Origin: Gracilaria vermiculophylla
Lineage: Eukaryota; Rhodophyta; Florideophyceae; Gracilariales; Gracilariaceae
Assembly: GCA_019155205.2 (NCBI GenBank)
Contig: JAHNZQ020000079.1
Coordinates: 1,314,934-1,378,933, forward strand
DNA: 64,000 nt
Direction of reading: 5' to 3'
Shown: positions 33,790-45,634 of the stretch, in pieces
How positions within the stretch are numbered: position 1 is the stretch's first letter
How the letters are laid out: every line of letters starts with the position of its first letter
Translations under genes and position numbers: made by a program
The notes under the pieces: generated by a model
What the model was told of the DNA's origin: nothing
The model's input: the letters and a program-made list of their open reading frames with translations, nothing else
Databases searched by the model: none

Positions 33790-35120
33790 TGCACACCCGT
33801 TTTCGGGGTTATTCCAGTATACAGTATTTTACCGAGGAACTCGTGTTAGGCGGTTAATATGACTTAGTCACACATAAAAGGTTCGCGGCACGCGTCCTGC
33901 ACGTGTAGCACTGGACATTCTCGGTAGGACTGGTGACTGGGATAGTGCACGGTTGTTGGCCCAAATGGCCGGATATTTATTTATTTGTTTGTTTAGAATG
34001 TTTCCTTTTTAGTTAGCAATACAGTAACAGCACTACAGTACGGAAGGGCGCCGGCGTGAACGGCGCCGCCCCCAGTAAATGGGAAGCAAGGTTTCGGCTC
34101 TCAGTCTTCCAATATCGTCGGTATCTGCCTCTCGTGAGGGATATCCTGTAGCGTACGGTAGCTCACCCGCCTTGTTCGCTGAGAGCGCCCATACTTTTGT
34201 ATATTTCGAATCTCACTGTGTGTGTTACTGTCGGTTCTCCTTTCAAGGTAGTAGAGCACAACGTCCGTTAGGAGTTTTTGTTGAATCCAAAGGTGCGAGT
34301 TCCTAAAAATGGTCTCCGGTATTCGCTGTCGCAAGCCGGGAAATTCTTAAAGGGGATCCGCAAACACCAAGTGGAGGGATAGGTTCACAGGGCGGACAAT
34401 GCTCCTACAGGCGCTGCTATGAGGCGACCTGGAGATCGGCGGCTTAGAAACCATAAGATAATCGACGAGAGTCTCCAAACGGAAAAGTAGATGAAGACTC
34501 ATGGGTGCTTGGCTTACTTCCCCAGAGGTGGAGCTCGACTTGCAGATTAAGTATCAAGCCGGGAGCCCGCCTCGGCACGTCTTACCACTGTAAAAACTAC
34601 CCGCTCAAAGTAACTAAAATAAGTATAAATTCTACCGTCCTTTACAAATACTGTAGCGCACGCGGGCCGAATTATGCACGACGTGGATCAGATAATAAAA
34701 TACGTGCCCTCCTTAAGAATATCACGCCATAAAATCACACCATCATTTTTCTCTAGAAGCCACTGTACTACACTGTGCTCGCTCCGTCTAAAAGGATCTT
34801 TACGGCTCGAAGTCTTTTTCCTTACGGCTGCTTGTCGTTTTATCACCGTGGTGGTACATTCTCCACCTGGTGGATCGCGCAACCCGTGTTCTCCCTTCCT
34901 TTTACATCTTTTCCTCCAGCGAGGCACCGCACACCTATACACCCACCTAGTGGGAATCCTTTTTATACCTCTACCGCGAAGTGCTGACGGAGAAACCTCG
35001 GTCTTACACCCGACTTTGTCGCGTTGTTCACTTGAGAGGGCTTTGCCGCCGAGCTACCTATGCAGAGGAAGATTCGGAATTCCTAGTGTACTTTTCCAAC
35101 TTGCGGGCATTTGCACTACA
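33790..35120 (+). repeat. LTR-B, 3' copy, split by a solo LTR-A
   Basis: Starts TGCACACCCG right after a purine tract and ends ttgcactaca, before the TTATA duplication. Without the inserted 552 bases and its 5-base duplication it is about 774 bases, close to the 782 of the 5' LTR. Both halves (33790-34220 and 34773-35120) match the 5' LTR and the inverted copy. Confidence 0.82.
34221..34772 (-). repeat. Solo LTR-A inserted in LTR-B
   Basis: Reverse complement of the LTR at 18472-19028. It starts tgtagtacagtgg and ends aacaca on the minus strand and is flanked by the perfect 5-base duplication ctgtg (34216-34220 and 34773-34777). No internal sequence remains, so it is the product of LTR-LTR recombination of a full element that jumped into LTR-B. 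Confidence 0.85.
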
Positions 35121-35125
35121 TTATA

Positions 35126-36551
35126 TATCAAAAGAGAGTATGAGTAAATTGGATGTGTTTTGCACAAACTATAAAGTTCATGAGATGCAGTTATTAGCAA
35201 GGTCACAGAAATATCTCGGCCACGGGGTTCTTCCCCAAGCTTCATTCACCGCCAGTCTTATGCCACAACGGATTCCACGAAATCAGGTCAAGAATCTCTT
35301 AAAGAAGAAACAGTTGGTGTTGCAGGGTTCAAATTCTCTCCAAGTTTCCGGTGTGTTGCTCCAATATAAGCTATTCCAACAAGTTATCTACGATCGGGTA
35401 AATTTGTTACAATTTTCTACGGAAGTACTGGAATAAGCCCGTATGACCAGACCGGCTATTTGAGTAGTGTGCAATTTTTGATCACGAATGAGCGCACATT
35501 TAATGCTGTTAATGGAGAGAGATGTGAAAAGAGTCGTATTGTATTAAGTCCCATCGGTGCAGAGATCGTAGCAGCAACAGATTACGCCAATTACACTATT
35601 CTGGTTCTTGAATGTCTCCATACCACCACAAACTCATTTGGCATGTTCACTTTCATTATGAAATCCATTGGGATTTGTTCTACAATCATTGTTCTTCATG
35701 AGTGCCATGCCCATCACTTGCAACCTAACGTTTCTCGTTCTTTCGAATCCTACGAAGCAGGATGCATCAAAAAAATGATTTGCATATTAAGATCCGAAAT
35801 CATGCGGATGCCCAAACACATAACAATGCCCTTCGCTTCGAGTTTCCCAATAAACCAAAAAGAAATAGATTCTTTTTTTCTATCGTCATAGACATAGACG
35901 AGGAAAGACCGCCAACGATATGTACACCCCAAATGTAGGGTCTCATTATGATAAATATGTTTACTAACTTGCGAATGGTAACCTTCAATTTTGTTTGGTA
36001 CAAATATGAAAGCCATTTTTTAAGACATGAGTGAATCCCATGTCGCACCATTCTAAATAGTTACAGTGGTATTTTTGCTTAATCGTCCCTGTATGTGTGG
36101 CTGGGGTTTTGCACGAAAGTGAACTTTTCCTGTTCCGCAGCAAGCCCGCAATTCAGCATCAAAATTCTATCGAGGCCTTCAACTGCTCACGCACACGAGG
36201 CGCAAAAACAAATAACTATAAATTATCGAGTCAGCTTTTTATACTGCACTCCTGTGGTGGATATTAGCTGTCATACGGATTCAGAGGCTGCATCACAGAG
36301 CCAAATTCTATGGTTTATTTCTGTAGTAAAACTTTTGGTTGAAGCGAGTTGGTCAACTACATTTTTCGGTCCCCTTGAAGAATTGTCGACCGCTACTTGA
36401 AGCAAATTCTGAGTCAAGATGATAATCATATATATATTTTTCTATGTATCAACTGCTTCTATTTAAATATATATCTTTGGTCTACTTTTAAGCTATGCAT
36501 GTTTATCGGGGGTGCATCGTAGTGGATCGGATAACACGCGTCATTTTGTGC
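35126..36551. other. Gene-free interval with protein-like plus frames
   Basis: Plus frames up to 35436 (KNLLKKKQLVLQG...) and 35460-35891 (143 residues) follow each other with a stop between. They look like coding relics, but I cannot assign a family and there is no credible start. From 35900 to 36551 the DNA is AT-rich, with nothing recognised beyond an atatat stretch near 36430. Confidence 0.3.
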
Positions 36552-36651
36552 NNNNNNNNNNNNNNNNNNNNNNNNNNNNNNNNNNNNNNNNNNNNNNNNN
36601 NNNNNNNNNNNNNNNNNNNNNNNNNNNNNNNNNNNNNNNNNNNNNNNNNNN
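36552..36651. other. Assembly gap (100 N)
   Basis: A run of exactly 100 N immediately before a truncated LTR-A. The gap most likely hides the rest of that repeat; true length unknown. Confidence 0.95.
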
Positions 36652-36775
36652 TTCCCCCGGCTCGCGACAGCGGATACCGGAGACCACCTTTAGGAATACG
36701 CGCCTTTGGAGTCACTAAAAACTCCTAACGGACGTTGTGCTTTACTACCTCGACAGGAGGGCTGACAGTACCACA
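36652..36775 (+). repeat. LTR-A, last 125 bases
   Basis: Matches 18903-19028 (ggataccggagaccaccttt, ctcctaacggacgttgtgc, end accaca). The 5' part is cut by the gap. Third LTR-A copy in the window. Confidence 0.75.
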
Positions 36776-36790
36776 CAGAGTACGCACGCA

Positions 36791-36822
36791 TAGTCAAGTC
36801 TTTCTGCCGAAAGACTTGACTA
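36791..36822. repeat. Perfect 14-bp foldback hairpin
   Basis: tagtcaagtctttc and gaaagacttgacta pair perfectly around the loop tgcc. Beyond the stem, the arms stay partly complementary (gtacgcacgca on the left, tgtacgtttacgta on the right). Each arm resembles the gacttg...tgcgtgcgtactct part of the repeat near 17980, so the hairpin looks like two head-to-head copies of one repeat fragment. Confidence 0.7.
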
Positions 36823-37143
36823 CTGTACGTTTACGTATTCTGCGCCTGTTCTTTATTTTGCATCAAACACCTCTGCGCCGTTCTTTCACAACCAAATTGC
36901 CAGTTGCTAGAGCAAGAGGTTTGTGCAGAGAGTTTCATGTCTACCGAAATGGATGGTCGTCAACCCACTACACACCGAAATAATTTTCTAAACACTGACT
37001 TCTTATGAAAACCATTTGCCCTCACTTATGGCGTGGCTCCTTTGCTTCTAGACACTAAAAAGAAATGTAGTATAGGAAGAACCTCGAGATTAATGACAAA
37101 AAGCTTTAAATATATGCCACTTTCTATTATCTATCAGGCCAGC

Positions 37144-37159
37144 GACCTCATATGAGGTC
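37144..37159. repeat. Perfect 16-bp palindrome left of the Copia element
   Basis: GACCTCATATGAGGTC, 41 bases before the left Copia LTR. A closely similar palindrome is at 42149-42172, to the right of the element. Confidence 0.8.
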
Positions 37160-37199
37160 AATTTTAATTACTTCAGAGTTATGCCAAGACATTGAAAAT

Positions 37200-37424
37200 T
37201 CTCAGTGACTATGAACATTTGAACTACTGTTCATACTTATATTTGTAATTTTCACGTGATACTGCTTGAATTTATATTATTGTATCTGTTTACGTGGGCA
37301 TATTAGTGTCATATGCTCCCATCAATCTTAATATCTACAAAAGAGGACTGTCGTTCTTCAACGTTCTGAACAACAGTACTCAACTCCGATCGCCTTGTTT
37401 TCACCCTAACTGCCTCTCCAAAGA
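37200..37424 (+). repeat. Copia 5' LTR
   Basis: 225 bases from tctcagtgactatgaac to ctctccaaaga, matching 41664-41886. The related 3' LTR has ctataaaagggg near 41797 where this copy has ctacaaaagagg, so the TATA box is intact only in the 3' copy. A primer-site candidate tgttatgggccc follows at 37425. Confidence 0.8.
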
Positions 37425-37531
37425 TGTTATGGGCCCAGACCCCGCAAGCCTGCCTCATCTGCATTCTGTATTGTCGTCTTTGTCATCCTTCCAAAACATC
37501 TACCTACCTGTTGCTCGAACTCTGTGTAATT

Positions 37532-38449
37532 ATGGAGTGTGAGAACTGGAAGATTCGAATTCAACCGTTTGATGAAAAGCACGACTATAAACTTTGGAGA
37601 ATCAGAATCGATGCCGCCTGCCATGGCAAGGGTATTGGAGAATTTCTCGGTCAAGGTCGAAATCCCTTCAGTGAGGAAGAGAAGAAAGCCGAATGGGAGT
37701 TCAGCAAGAAGAAAGCTAGTGGATTAATTGTCCCCGCACTTTCAGATGAAGCTCTCCGTGTCATACAAAAAGACATTGGAAATCCTTACAAGATGTTGAA
37801 ACGACTAAATGATCGTTTCGCATCAAAATCAACTGCTTCTCGCTTTGTGAAGATGTGCGAGCAAGTCAACCTCAAATATTCTGATATGTAACAAAATATG
37901 GGGCGCCATATCGAAAAAAAGGCTGGCGTCATAGAACAACTTGCTGAAATGGAGACAAAGTTTCCAGTTGCACTTTCTGTTGCCTTTTTGGTCTCCTCCG
38001 TTTCTGCAGTAGAACTAAACCCTGTGTTTGCGGCTATCAAAACACTGTCTGCAGAGAATACCACGTGGGAAAGTGTATCGTCCAGGCTCCTCGACGAAGT
38101 TAGAACTCTTGACTCACACACTTCAGAAAGAGCTTCGGCCGCAAGACCAAAATGTGTAATCTGCGGAAAAGACAATCACACCACCAACAGATGTTACTTA
38201 AACCCTCTTAATCCTAAGAACAGACTCAGAATTTCTGAGGAACCCGGAACGGATCGTGTTAATGACATTGGAGGAATTCTAAGCGTGACGAATGGCAACG
38301 ATACTCAATCGAAACCAAATCAGACCAACAACCGTGCTGGAGTTTTCCGACATCGCACAATGGCTACTCGGACTGGAAGCGAACATGCTTTAATGCTCGA
38401 TTCTGGCTCAACAGTTCACATGACCTCATCATCGAGGCATCTATCATAG
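37532..38449 (+). pseudogene. Copia gag and protease, broken by an in-frame stop
   Basis: Begins at ATG 37532 (MECENWKIRIQPFDEKH, DYKLWRIRI, typical Copia gag of the UBN2/DUF4219 kind). A stop at 37889 interrupts LKYSDM from NMGRHIEKKAG in the same frame, so a single base change explains it. A zinc knuckle CVICGKDNHTTNRC lies near 38150 and the aspartic protease site LDSGSTVHM near 38400. The frame then ends at 38449. Confidence 0.85.
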
Positions 38450-38928
38450 TGAAGTGAATGTAATGTACAGATCGCACTCGGTGAGAACTCAGAAATCACT
38501 GCTCCTGAGAAAGATGTAATACCCGTAAGTTGGTCCCATGGTGGAAGGAACTCTGTCGTGAGCCTGAGCAACACGCTGGTGTCACCAAACATCGCAATGA
38601 ACCTTATATCCATCCCAGCATTGACTGCAAAACAATTTGCTGTTCACTTCTTACTGGACGTAGCCCACATCATCGACCTCACCGATAATCTGAGAATCAT
38701 TGGCATTGCTCGCGAAATTCTGATGGACTACACTACATCCCAGGGGATAGTTCTCCTAACTATACAGATCTCAATACCGATCTTTTACATCATGCTGCTG
38801 CCATGATGGCACGAATTCTCAATATCCTCAACGAAAACAGCCAGTTCGACACATCGTCGGTTACAGACTCCATATCTGATGAAGACATAGAGAAAGTCAG
38901 TGTTTTCAATCAAGAAATATCTTTCTAG

Positions 38929-41663
38929 CATGATCGCTTAGGCCATACTGCAACTAGAACTGATGTCAAGAAGCTCCTCCAGAACGAACTTTTATCTGTA
39001 TCACATCAGCGACGCATGGATTGCGTCTCTTGCACCAGTGGAAAATTTTGACGTAGCTTTCATGGTTATCTTACATCTGCATCTCGGGCTGACCACCTCC
39101 ACACAGATATCACATTCATTGGGAACGACTCTGAACTTTGTCATGCCTACTATATGGTCATCGTCGATGAATTCACGCGCTATCTGTTTTCGGCCCCACT
39201 CGTTCGCAAAAGCGATGCGTGTGATATTATCCTTGAGTATGTGAACTGGTTCGAACGTCAGACGAGCCACACAGTATATTCCCTTCACTCGGATGGAGGA
39301 TCTGAGTTTTTCAAAGCACAAAAAATACTGAAAGGACTTGGTGTCGAGTTGACAAAAACTACAGCATATACACCTTCCTCGAATGGCGTGGCAGAGAGAA
39401 ACATTGGAGTTGCCATGAGACCTATCCGTGCTTGTTTGGATCAAGCTCATATTACTCTAAGCTACTGGACAGATTCTCTGCGCCAAGTTATCTTTTGCAG
39501 AAACGTCAACTACCATCACACTAAAGGTCGCATTCCATTCATCGAAATATTGAACGACCTTACCCATGATGTGAAGCATCTACGCACTTTTGGATATCTC
39601 TCCCTTGTTGAGCCCAAGCCGGTCACCCGCAAGAAACTGGAACCTCGCCTTATGGAAGGAATCAACCTTGGGCACATCCACGGTGGGATGTACAAAATGT
39701 TCACCAACATCGGCACAATGGTGACTAAACACGTCCGCTTTATCGAGAATAAGTTCCCACGTCTCTCGGGAATTGACGGCACCGTTCCGGCCCCTACCCC
39801 GACCACTTCTAGTTGTGCTCCGGGTTCTGCTGCAACTGCGTACGATTTCAAGGATGACGATGACGATGACGTCCCTACAGGCATTGACTATGGTCTTTTG
39901 CCAACAGGATCCCAAGCAGGTGAAGTAAGCCATGATCTCACCAGATCACCTTCATTATCGAGTCAAAGTAGTGCGGGAATAACACACTATCCTGCGATAC
40001 TGTCCACTTAGGATCCATATCTGGGGGGAAATGCTTCTGAATTTGAAACGGAACTGGGGAACATAGCTCGCACCCTTCCAGACGCCATCAGTACATCCGA
40101 CGACCCAACGCTACCTCAGGCTCTCTCCTCTCCTGAGGCTAGCCATTGGATGGATGCTATCCGTACTGAGTTCAATACCATCTGCAGTCTTGGTACGTAT
40201 GAAGATGCAACGCCACATCATGGTCAACCAATCCCATCTGGCTTCATTTTTCGCCATAAACTAGATCACAGTGGCAAGCCGCTACGCTTCGAAGCGAGGC
40301 TAGTGGCACGAGGAAACTTCCAATCAACCTCGGACACCGATACCCTGTATGCCCCAGTGCTAATCTTTGAGACATTTCGCATCATGATGGTTCTCTCCGC
40401 TGCCATGAAATGGGATCGTCAAAATGTGGACGTAAAAGGTGCTTTCCTTTTCGCCACTATGCCTGCCAATTGTCCAGTTTGGATCAAACTCCCAACAATC
40501 AAGGATATCCCTGAAGCCAATGGTCGTATCGTGAAGCTTGTGAAATCCCTACATGAAACTCGTGAAGCTCCACGACTTTGGTTCGAAAATCTCTCCAACT
40601 ATCTTTGTTACATTGGATTCAAAATGCTTCAACCCGCCTCTTGTATCTTCGTACATGGCACAGGTTCGAAAACAGTGGTTGTTCTGGCTTACGTTGATGA
40701 TCTAAGCATCTTTGGTCCTCCTAACTTGGCATCATGTGTTAAAAGGAAACTGTGTGACCAATACGACATATCGGATCTTGAACGAACCGACCTGTATCTT
40801 GGTGTTTCCATTGAGGAACCTTCGGACAGTATCATACTATATCGACGTCTACTTATTGAGAGAATCATTGGAACCTGTCGCCTAACCTCAGCTCTTCCTT
40901 TGTCCACATCTCTTTCTCAGACACACTACCTTTATGATACTGTGGTCTCTCCCACTGAAGAAGAACGCTGTGCTATGATGAATGTACACTACAAAGAAGT
41001 TTTGGGATCCCTATTGTTTCTTTCAACTCAAACACGTCCAGACTTATCCACAGCTGTCTCTATGCTAGGAAAATGTGCTGTTAATCCTCTTCCGCAGCAT
41101 TGGATTTGTATGAAGAAAGTAGTGCGATACTTAATTGACACAAGATCCTACGGGTTACAGATTCCTCTGCAAGTATCCACAAACGTCTGTTTTTTGTCAG
41201 ATGCTGATTGGGGCCGAGATCTCGAGAAGCGTCGCTCTAGGGCGGGGTTTGTCATCACTATTGGTGATATTCCTGTTATTTGGAGTTTGAATCTTCAAAA
41301 ATTAACGGCTCTCTCCATAACCGAAGCAGAATTTTACGTGCTTTCGAAATGTACTAAGCAAGTCTGATAGGTGAAATGTTTTTAACTGAGCTTGAATTTC
41401 CATCGGAGCTACCGATTCCACTATTTCTGGACAATACGGGCACTATCTCATGGACACAGACCGACTTTGGAATGAGAAAAGTGAAGCACATTGAAATTAG
41501 GTATCATCATGTTTTGGATGCAGTAAATTAAGAAGTTGTCATGATAAATCACGTTTCTTCTACAAAAGACAGAGCAAATATGTTTACAAGGTCTCTGATT
41601 GGTGAGACTTTTGATTCACATCGCAAGCCTCTACATGTTTCTCCCGCACCGGCGAAGGGAGGA
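38929..41663 (+). pseudogene. Copia integrase, reverse transcriptase and RNase H, broken
   Basis: After a pre-integrase motif HDRLGHTATRTDV (38929), the integrase core shows the second catalytic Asp in HSDGGSEF and Glu in SSNGVAERN (39290-39410). A stop at 40009 separates integrase from reverse transcriptase in the same frame. The reverse transcriptase (40150-41367) keeps FEARLVARGNFQ, VDVKGAFLFA and the catalytic YVDD (near 40692). The RNase H start SDADWGRDLEKRRSRAGF is intact, its end after 41367 is frameshifted. Stop codons, not lost motifs, are the main damage, so decay is fairly recent. Confidence 0.88.
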
Positions 41664-41886
41664 TTTCAGTGACTTTGAACATTTGGACTACTGTTCATAT
41701 TTGTATTTGTATTGTAAACGTGATACTTCTTGAATTTATACTATTGTATCTTTTACGTGGGCATATCAGTGTCATAAATCCCGTAAGTCTTAATCTCTAT
41801 AAAAGGGGACTGCTGTTCTTCAATGTTTTGAATAAAAGTCCTCAACTCCGATTGTCTTGTTTTCACCGCAACTGCCTCTCCAAAGA
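41664..41886 (+). repeat. Copia 3' LTR
   Basis: 223 bases matching the 5' LTR with scattered differences. Carries ctataaaaggggac (promoter TATA box of the element) near 41797. Confidence 0.8.
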
Positions 41887-41891
41887 AAAAT

Positions 41892-44122
41892 TTTCCCAAT
41901 TCCTTTTCAATATGTTCTCTTTATCGTATCTTCTACACCGGCAGCGCCGAACCAAGTCCACAAAACACCACCAACATTTGTAGCTATTTTATCAGTCGCA
42001 GTTTTCAACAACATCCGTTAATTGGTGCCATGAAAACAGATCCTTGCAGAACTGGATTAGCCACGGAGGCCATTATTCAAGTTCAATATTTAAAATTTAA
42101 AGTCCGATGGATCAGATTTTAATATTTTTTAAATTTTTCGTCATGGTACGCTGACCTCATATGATGTCAGCGCACCGGTTCGATGGACACTTACGTGCAT
42201 TATTCAGTTTTGTTGTTGTTTCATTCCCTACATAGTCAAGATAATCTTTTAATATTGAAAGAAAAAAAAGGTCATCGTGAAGGATAGGCTTATCTGAGAT
42301 TTTGTCACATGCTTATTGAGTATACTGCTTTTCAATTCTTAAATGGATTAAAAAGCATGTAACGAAGCGCAAAGTTTTGCATGTGATGATATGAATTTAT
42401 TTTGGTTTTTATATGCATTTACGAATGTAGTTTAGTCCATCTTCTGTGATGACTGCTGCGACATGCTACTCGTCATGGGGTTCTCAGCGTACGCCATGAA
42501 AGTACACGACTTCTAGGCAATTGCTTTGATACTGATCTGTAGATGAACATATCTACCCGTTGCAGAGGATTATCTCAGACTATATATTAAATGATCTATT
42601 TTGCATCTTAGATTGCAAAATGTTGTACGTAATCGTGTATATATATATATATAAATAAATAAATATATATATTTGTAATATTATTGAATCAATGTAAATC
42701 AATCTTCAACAGTTGTGATTACATATGAATATTTAACTTGATATATTCAATCTTTTGAATATTATAACCTGTTCCGAAGAATGAGTTGTAGTCAGTAGAA
42801 TTTGCTTTACATTATGTCTATTTTGACTATGTTCTATAAAGAAGAGAAGACAAACAGTTTCGTGCTTCTGCGTTTTCTCTCTGTTAAAAATGTCTATTGT
42901 TTAGTGTTCGACTGTGATTAGAACCTTTGTCGACCCGGTTCTACGTCTACTGATGTTATTGACAGTTTCTTTGAGTAGATACACATTTCGTCGTGTAGGT
43001 TTTACTCGATCGCTCTACCATCGATTGAAATATTTGTGTGAGCTATTTATTTACCATAAGTGAGTTCAGAATCGCTTTTGGTATTGTCGTCGCTGTTTAC
43101 ACTAAATTATGGCTTTTTAGACTGATTCTAACCCTCCCCGCATTTGCGTTGAAGCATGTTTCTGTTCCACAACCGATTTGCACAGACTTTAAGGGACGCT
43201 CCTTTGTTTAAGTTTTTGTCTACAAATCATACTGACTTTCTTCTCCTTGCAGCTCTTGAAACTATACGCAGTTCGCAGGACAGAAAGTAAATGCATGGTT
43301 TTCTGATGTAGAATTAGCTTCAAACAAAGCTGTGATGAGCATATGTGTTTTTGTCTCTCTATTTATAGATGCTTTCCGGCCTTTTCAAAAAAAGGCAATT
43401 GCATCACATAGAGATGTTCTATTACTGTACCTTCAAACATAAGGTACGTAGTTTGTGATATGCTTTAACCTTTTTTTTTTTAAATGTTTGTGTAGTGAAT
43501 AGAAGAGAAAATACTTGAATTTGATGAAAGTGGTCTCAACTAATGCTTTGGTACCATTGTAACGATGTATTTTGTGTTTGGGGGTGCGACCAGATAATGA
43601 TCCGCTAAAGAGTTTTTGTTTTACAGCATTTCTTGCCACGAGGCCAAGTGCAACAGTCAAACACTGTTCAGATCTAAGTCGTCCTCTGCAGATGAAGACG
43701 AACTAGAAAACGTCCTGATTGGGTTTTGGTGGCAATACTACTTTATGATGTACATTGGAAAAAGTCAAACTGGTTGACGACATTCAGAGTTTTGGGCTGG
43801 ATCAACCATTCGATTTACGACGCTTTGAATGTAGACCAAACGTACAAGGGTACCCAGCATACTTTACTCCGCCATTCGTAAAGCACCATCACCACTGTCA
43901 AGAGATATTTGGGGCTGGGCGCACCGGTTGGAGTGCCCTCAGTAAAGCGGTCATTCGGCCAACTGTGAAAAAAAGTCAAGCACCAAAATGTTTTATGTTA
44001 TAATAGCACGGGGTACAACAAACTGCTGCCCCGCGCAGCGCGACCGAAAACACCAATCCTACAAAGACAACAAAAAGCACACACGCGCCTAACAAAACTG
44101 CAACAAGGACAAGCAGGACCGC
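41892..44122. other. AT-rich interval, no gene; palindrome and TA microsatellite
   Basis: No open frame has domain features. Seen: a 24-base palindrome with one mismatched pair at 42149-42172 and a ta repeat with taaa variants at about 42639-42672. The final 100 bases before 44123 should contain the 3' untranslated region of the V-ATPase gene. Confidence 0.5.
42149..42172. repeat. Palindrome right of the Copia element
   Basis: cgctgacctcatatgatgtc followed by agcg is self-complementary except for one base pair. Its centre, acctcatatga, is shared with the palindrome at 37144-37159. Confidence 0.75.
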
Positions 44123-45634
44123 CTACTGCCCGATGGCCGGCGTCTCCTCCGTCTCAGCGCCCTGTCTTTGATAATACTTCTTCAGAATTTTACCCGGGAT
44201 ACGTTTCAACATGCTCTGCGGGAACGTACGCAAAAGTTCCCAGGCCAAGTCGAGTGACGTGAACACAGAGCGAATCTCATAGGCGCCCTGTGACACAAAC
44301 TTCTTCTCAAACTTCTCATGGAACTCGAGGTACAGCAGATCATCTTGCGTGAGCGCCTCCTCTCCAACCACCGCTTTCATGGCAATCACATCCTTTCCAA
44401 TGGCGTATCCGGCATACATCTGATTCGACACGGCACTGTGATCCTCACGCGTCATACCCTCGCCAATGGCCGATTTCATAAGACGTGATAGCGACGGCAA
44501 CACGTTGATGGGCGGGTAGATCTGGCGATTGTGCAGTTGGCGGTCCAGATAAATCTGACCCTCAGTAATGTAACCGGTGAGATCGGGAATGGGATGGGTG
44601 ATATCATCGTTCGGCATAGTGAGAATCGGAAGCTGAGTGATGGAACCTGGGCGACCTTCCACACGGCCGGCACGTTCATAGATGGTTGCAAGATCGGTGT
44701 ACATGTAACCGGGGTATCCACGACGTCCGGGCACCTCTTCTCTCGCGGCAGACACCTCACGCAGCGCATCGGCGTAAGAGCTCATATCGGTGAGAATGAC
44801 GAGCACGTGCATGCCACACTCATACGCCAGGTATTCGGCGGCCGTGAGTGCAAGACGCGGGGTAACAATACGTTCAATGGTGGGATCGTTGGCAAGGTTA
44901 AGGAACAGTGTCACCTTTCCCATGGCGCCGTTCTCCTCGAAATCCTGTCGGAAGAAACGGGCGGCTTCCATGTTGACACCCATGGCGGCAAACACAATGG
45001 CAAAATCCTCATCCTCGCCGTCTCCTTCCCCGGAGCGCTTGACGAGGCCCGCCTGACGACAGATCTGAGCGGCGACCTCGTTGTGAGGCAGACCAGCGGC
45101 ACTGAAGAGCGGAATCTTCTGGCCACGGGCGATGGAGTTCATGAGATCGATGGTGGAAATCCCGGTTTGGATCATTTCCTCAGGATAGGTTCGGGACTGG
45201 GGGTTGATGGAAGACCCGGCAATGTCAAGGTAGGCCTCCGGAATGACCGGCGGGCCGTTGTCGATGGGCTTTCCCGATCCGTTGAAAATGCGACCGAGCA
45301 TGTCGCGAGAGACGGGGGTTTTCATGATTTCGCCGGAGAACTCGACGTGCGTGTTACGATTGTCAATGCCGGTGGTGCCCTCGAAGACCTGGACGACGGC
45401 CTTGTCGCCGTTGACCTCGAGAACCTGGCCGCGGCGCTTGGTGCCATCGCCCAGGGTGAGGGTGACGATCTCGGCGTAGCGCGGGAATTTGACGTTGTCC
45501 AATACGACAAGCGGGCCGTTGACGGCGGCGACGGTGCGGTAGTCGAGGCGCGGCTTGAGGATGAAGTCGTGCTCGGCTGCTTCCTTGTTGATATTGAACG
45601 CCTCCAGTTCGGAGGTGACGGAGTCGACAGCCAT
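44123..45634 (-). CDS. VMA2: V-type proton ATPase catalytic-head subunit B
   Basis: Subunit B of the V1 head, the non-catalytic nucleotide-binding partner of subunit A; it helps acidify vacuoles and endomembranes. 503 residues, the normal family length, no intron. In order: beta-barrel (about 25-100, [19 protein letters not shown]), nucleotide-binding domain with [20 protein letters not shown] (170-189, where subunit A has a Walker A loop), [48 protein letters not shown], and the ATPase alpha/beta signature [12 protein letters not shown] near 385. The start [15 protein letters not shown] is the only sensible one. It shares a 714-base upstream region with the divergent glucanotransferase gene. 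Confidence 0.97.
   Translation of the reverse strand: MAVDSVTSELEAFNINKEAAEHDFILKPRLDYRTVAAVNGPLVVLDNVKFPRYAEIVTLTLGDGTKRRGQVLEVNGDKAVVQVFEGTTGIDNRNTHVEFSGEIMKTPVSRDMLGRIFNGSGKPIDNGPPVIPEAYLDIAGSSINPQSRTYPEEMIQTGISTIDLMNSIARGQKIPLFSAAGLPHNEVAAQICRQAGLVKRSGEGDGEDEDFAIVFAAMGVNMEAARFFRQDFEENGAMGKVTLFLNLANDPTIERIVTPRLALTAAEYLAYECGMHVLVILTDMSSYADALREVSAAREEVPGRRGYPGYMYTDLATIYERAGRVEGRPGSITQLPILTMPNDDITHPIPDLTGYITEGQIYLDRQLHNRQIYPPINVLPSLSRLMKSAIGEGMTREDHSAVSNQMYAGYAIGKDVIAMKAVVGEEALTQDDLLYLEFHEKFEKKFVSQGAYEIRSVFTSLDLAWELLRTFPQSMLKRIPGKILKKYYQRQGAETEETPAIGQ

Larger units (their letters stand above)
24098..35120 (+). mobile_element. LTR-B Ty3/Gypsy retrotransposon (chromovirus type), decayed
   Basis: Direct LTRs lie at 24098-24879 and 33790-35120, and the 5-base duplication TTATA flanks the whole (24093-24097, 35121-35125). 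A primer-binding-site candidate starting TGG lies 2 bases after the 5' LTR, and a purine tract (aaggggggaca) lies just before the 3' LTR. Inside are gag, protease, reverse transcriptase, RNase H, integrase and a chromodomain, in Gypsy order, all with stops and frameshifts. A solo LTR-A sits in the 3' LTR. This is an old, inactive element. Confidence 0.85.
37200..41886 (+). mobile_element. Ty1/Copia LTR retrotransposon, 4.7 kb, inactive
   Basis: LTRs of about 225 bp at both ends, the duplication AAAAT on both sides (37195-37199, 41887-41891), a purine tract gaagggagga directly before the 3' LTR (41654-41663), and coding order gag, protease, integrase, reverse transcriptase, RNase H, which defines Copia. 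Stops and frameshifts break the polyprotein. The AAAAT match is low-complexity and could be chance, but the purine tract supports the same boundary. Confidence 0.88.

Noticed and set aside
42639..42672. TA-rich tract considered as an origin or matrix site
   Set aside because: Simple microsatellite; nothing else supports a function.
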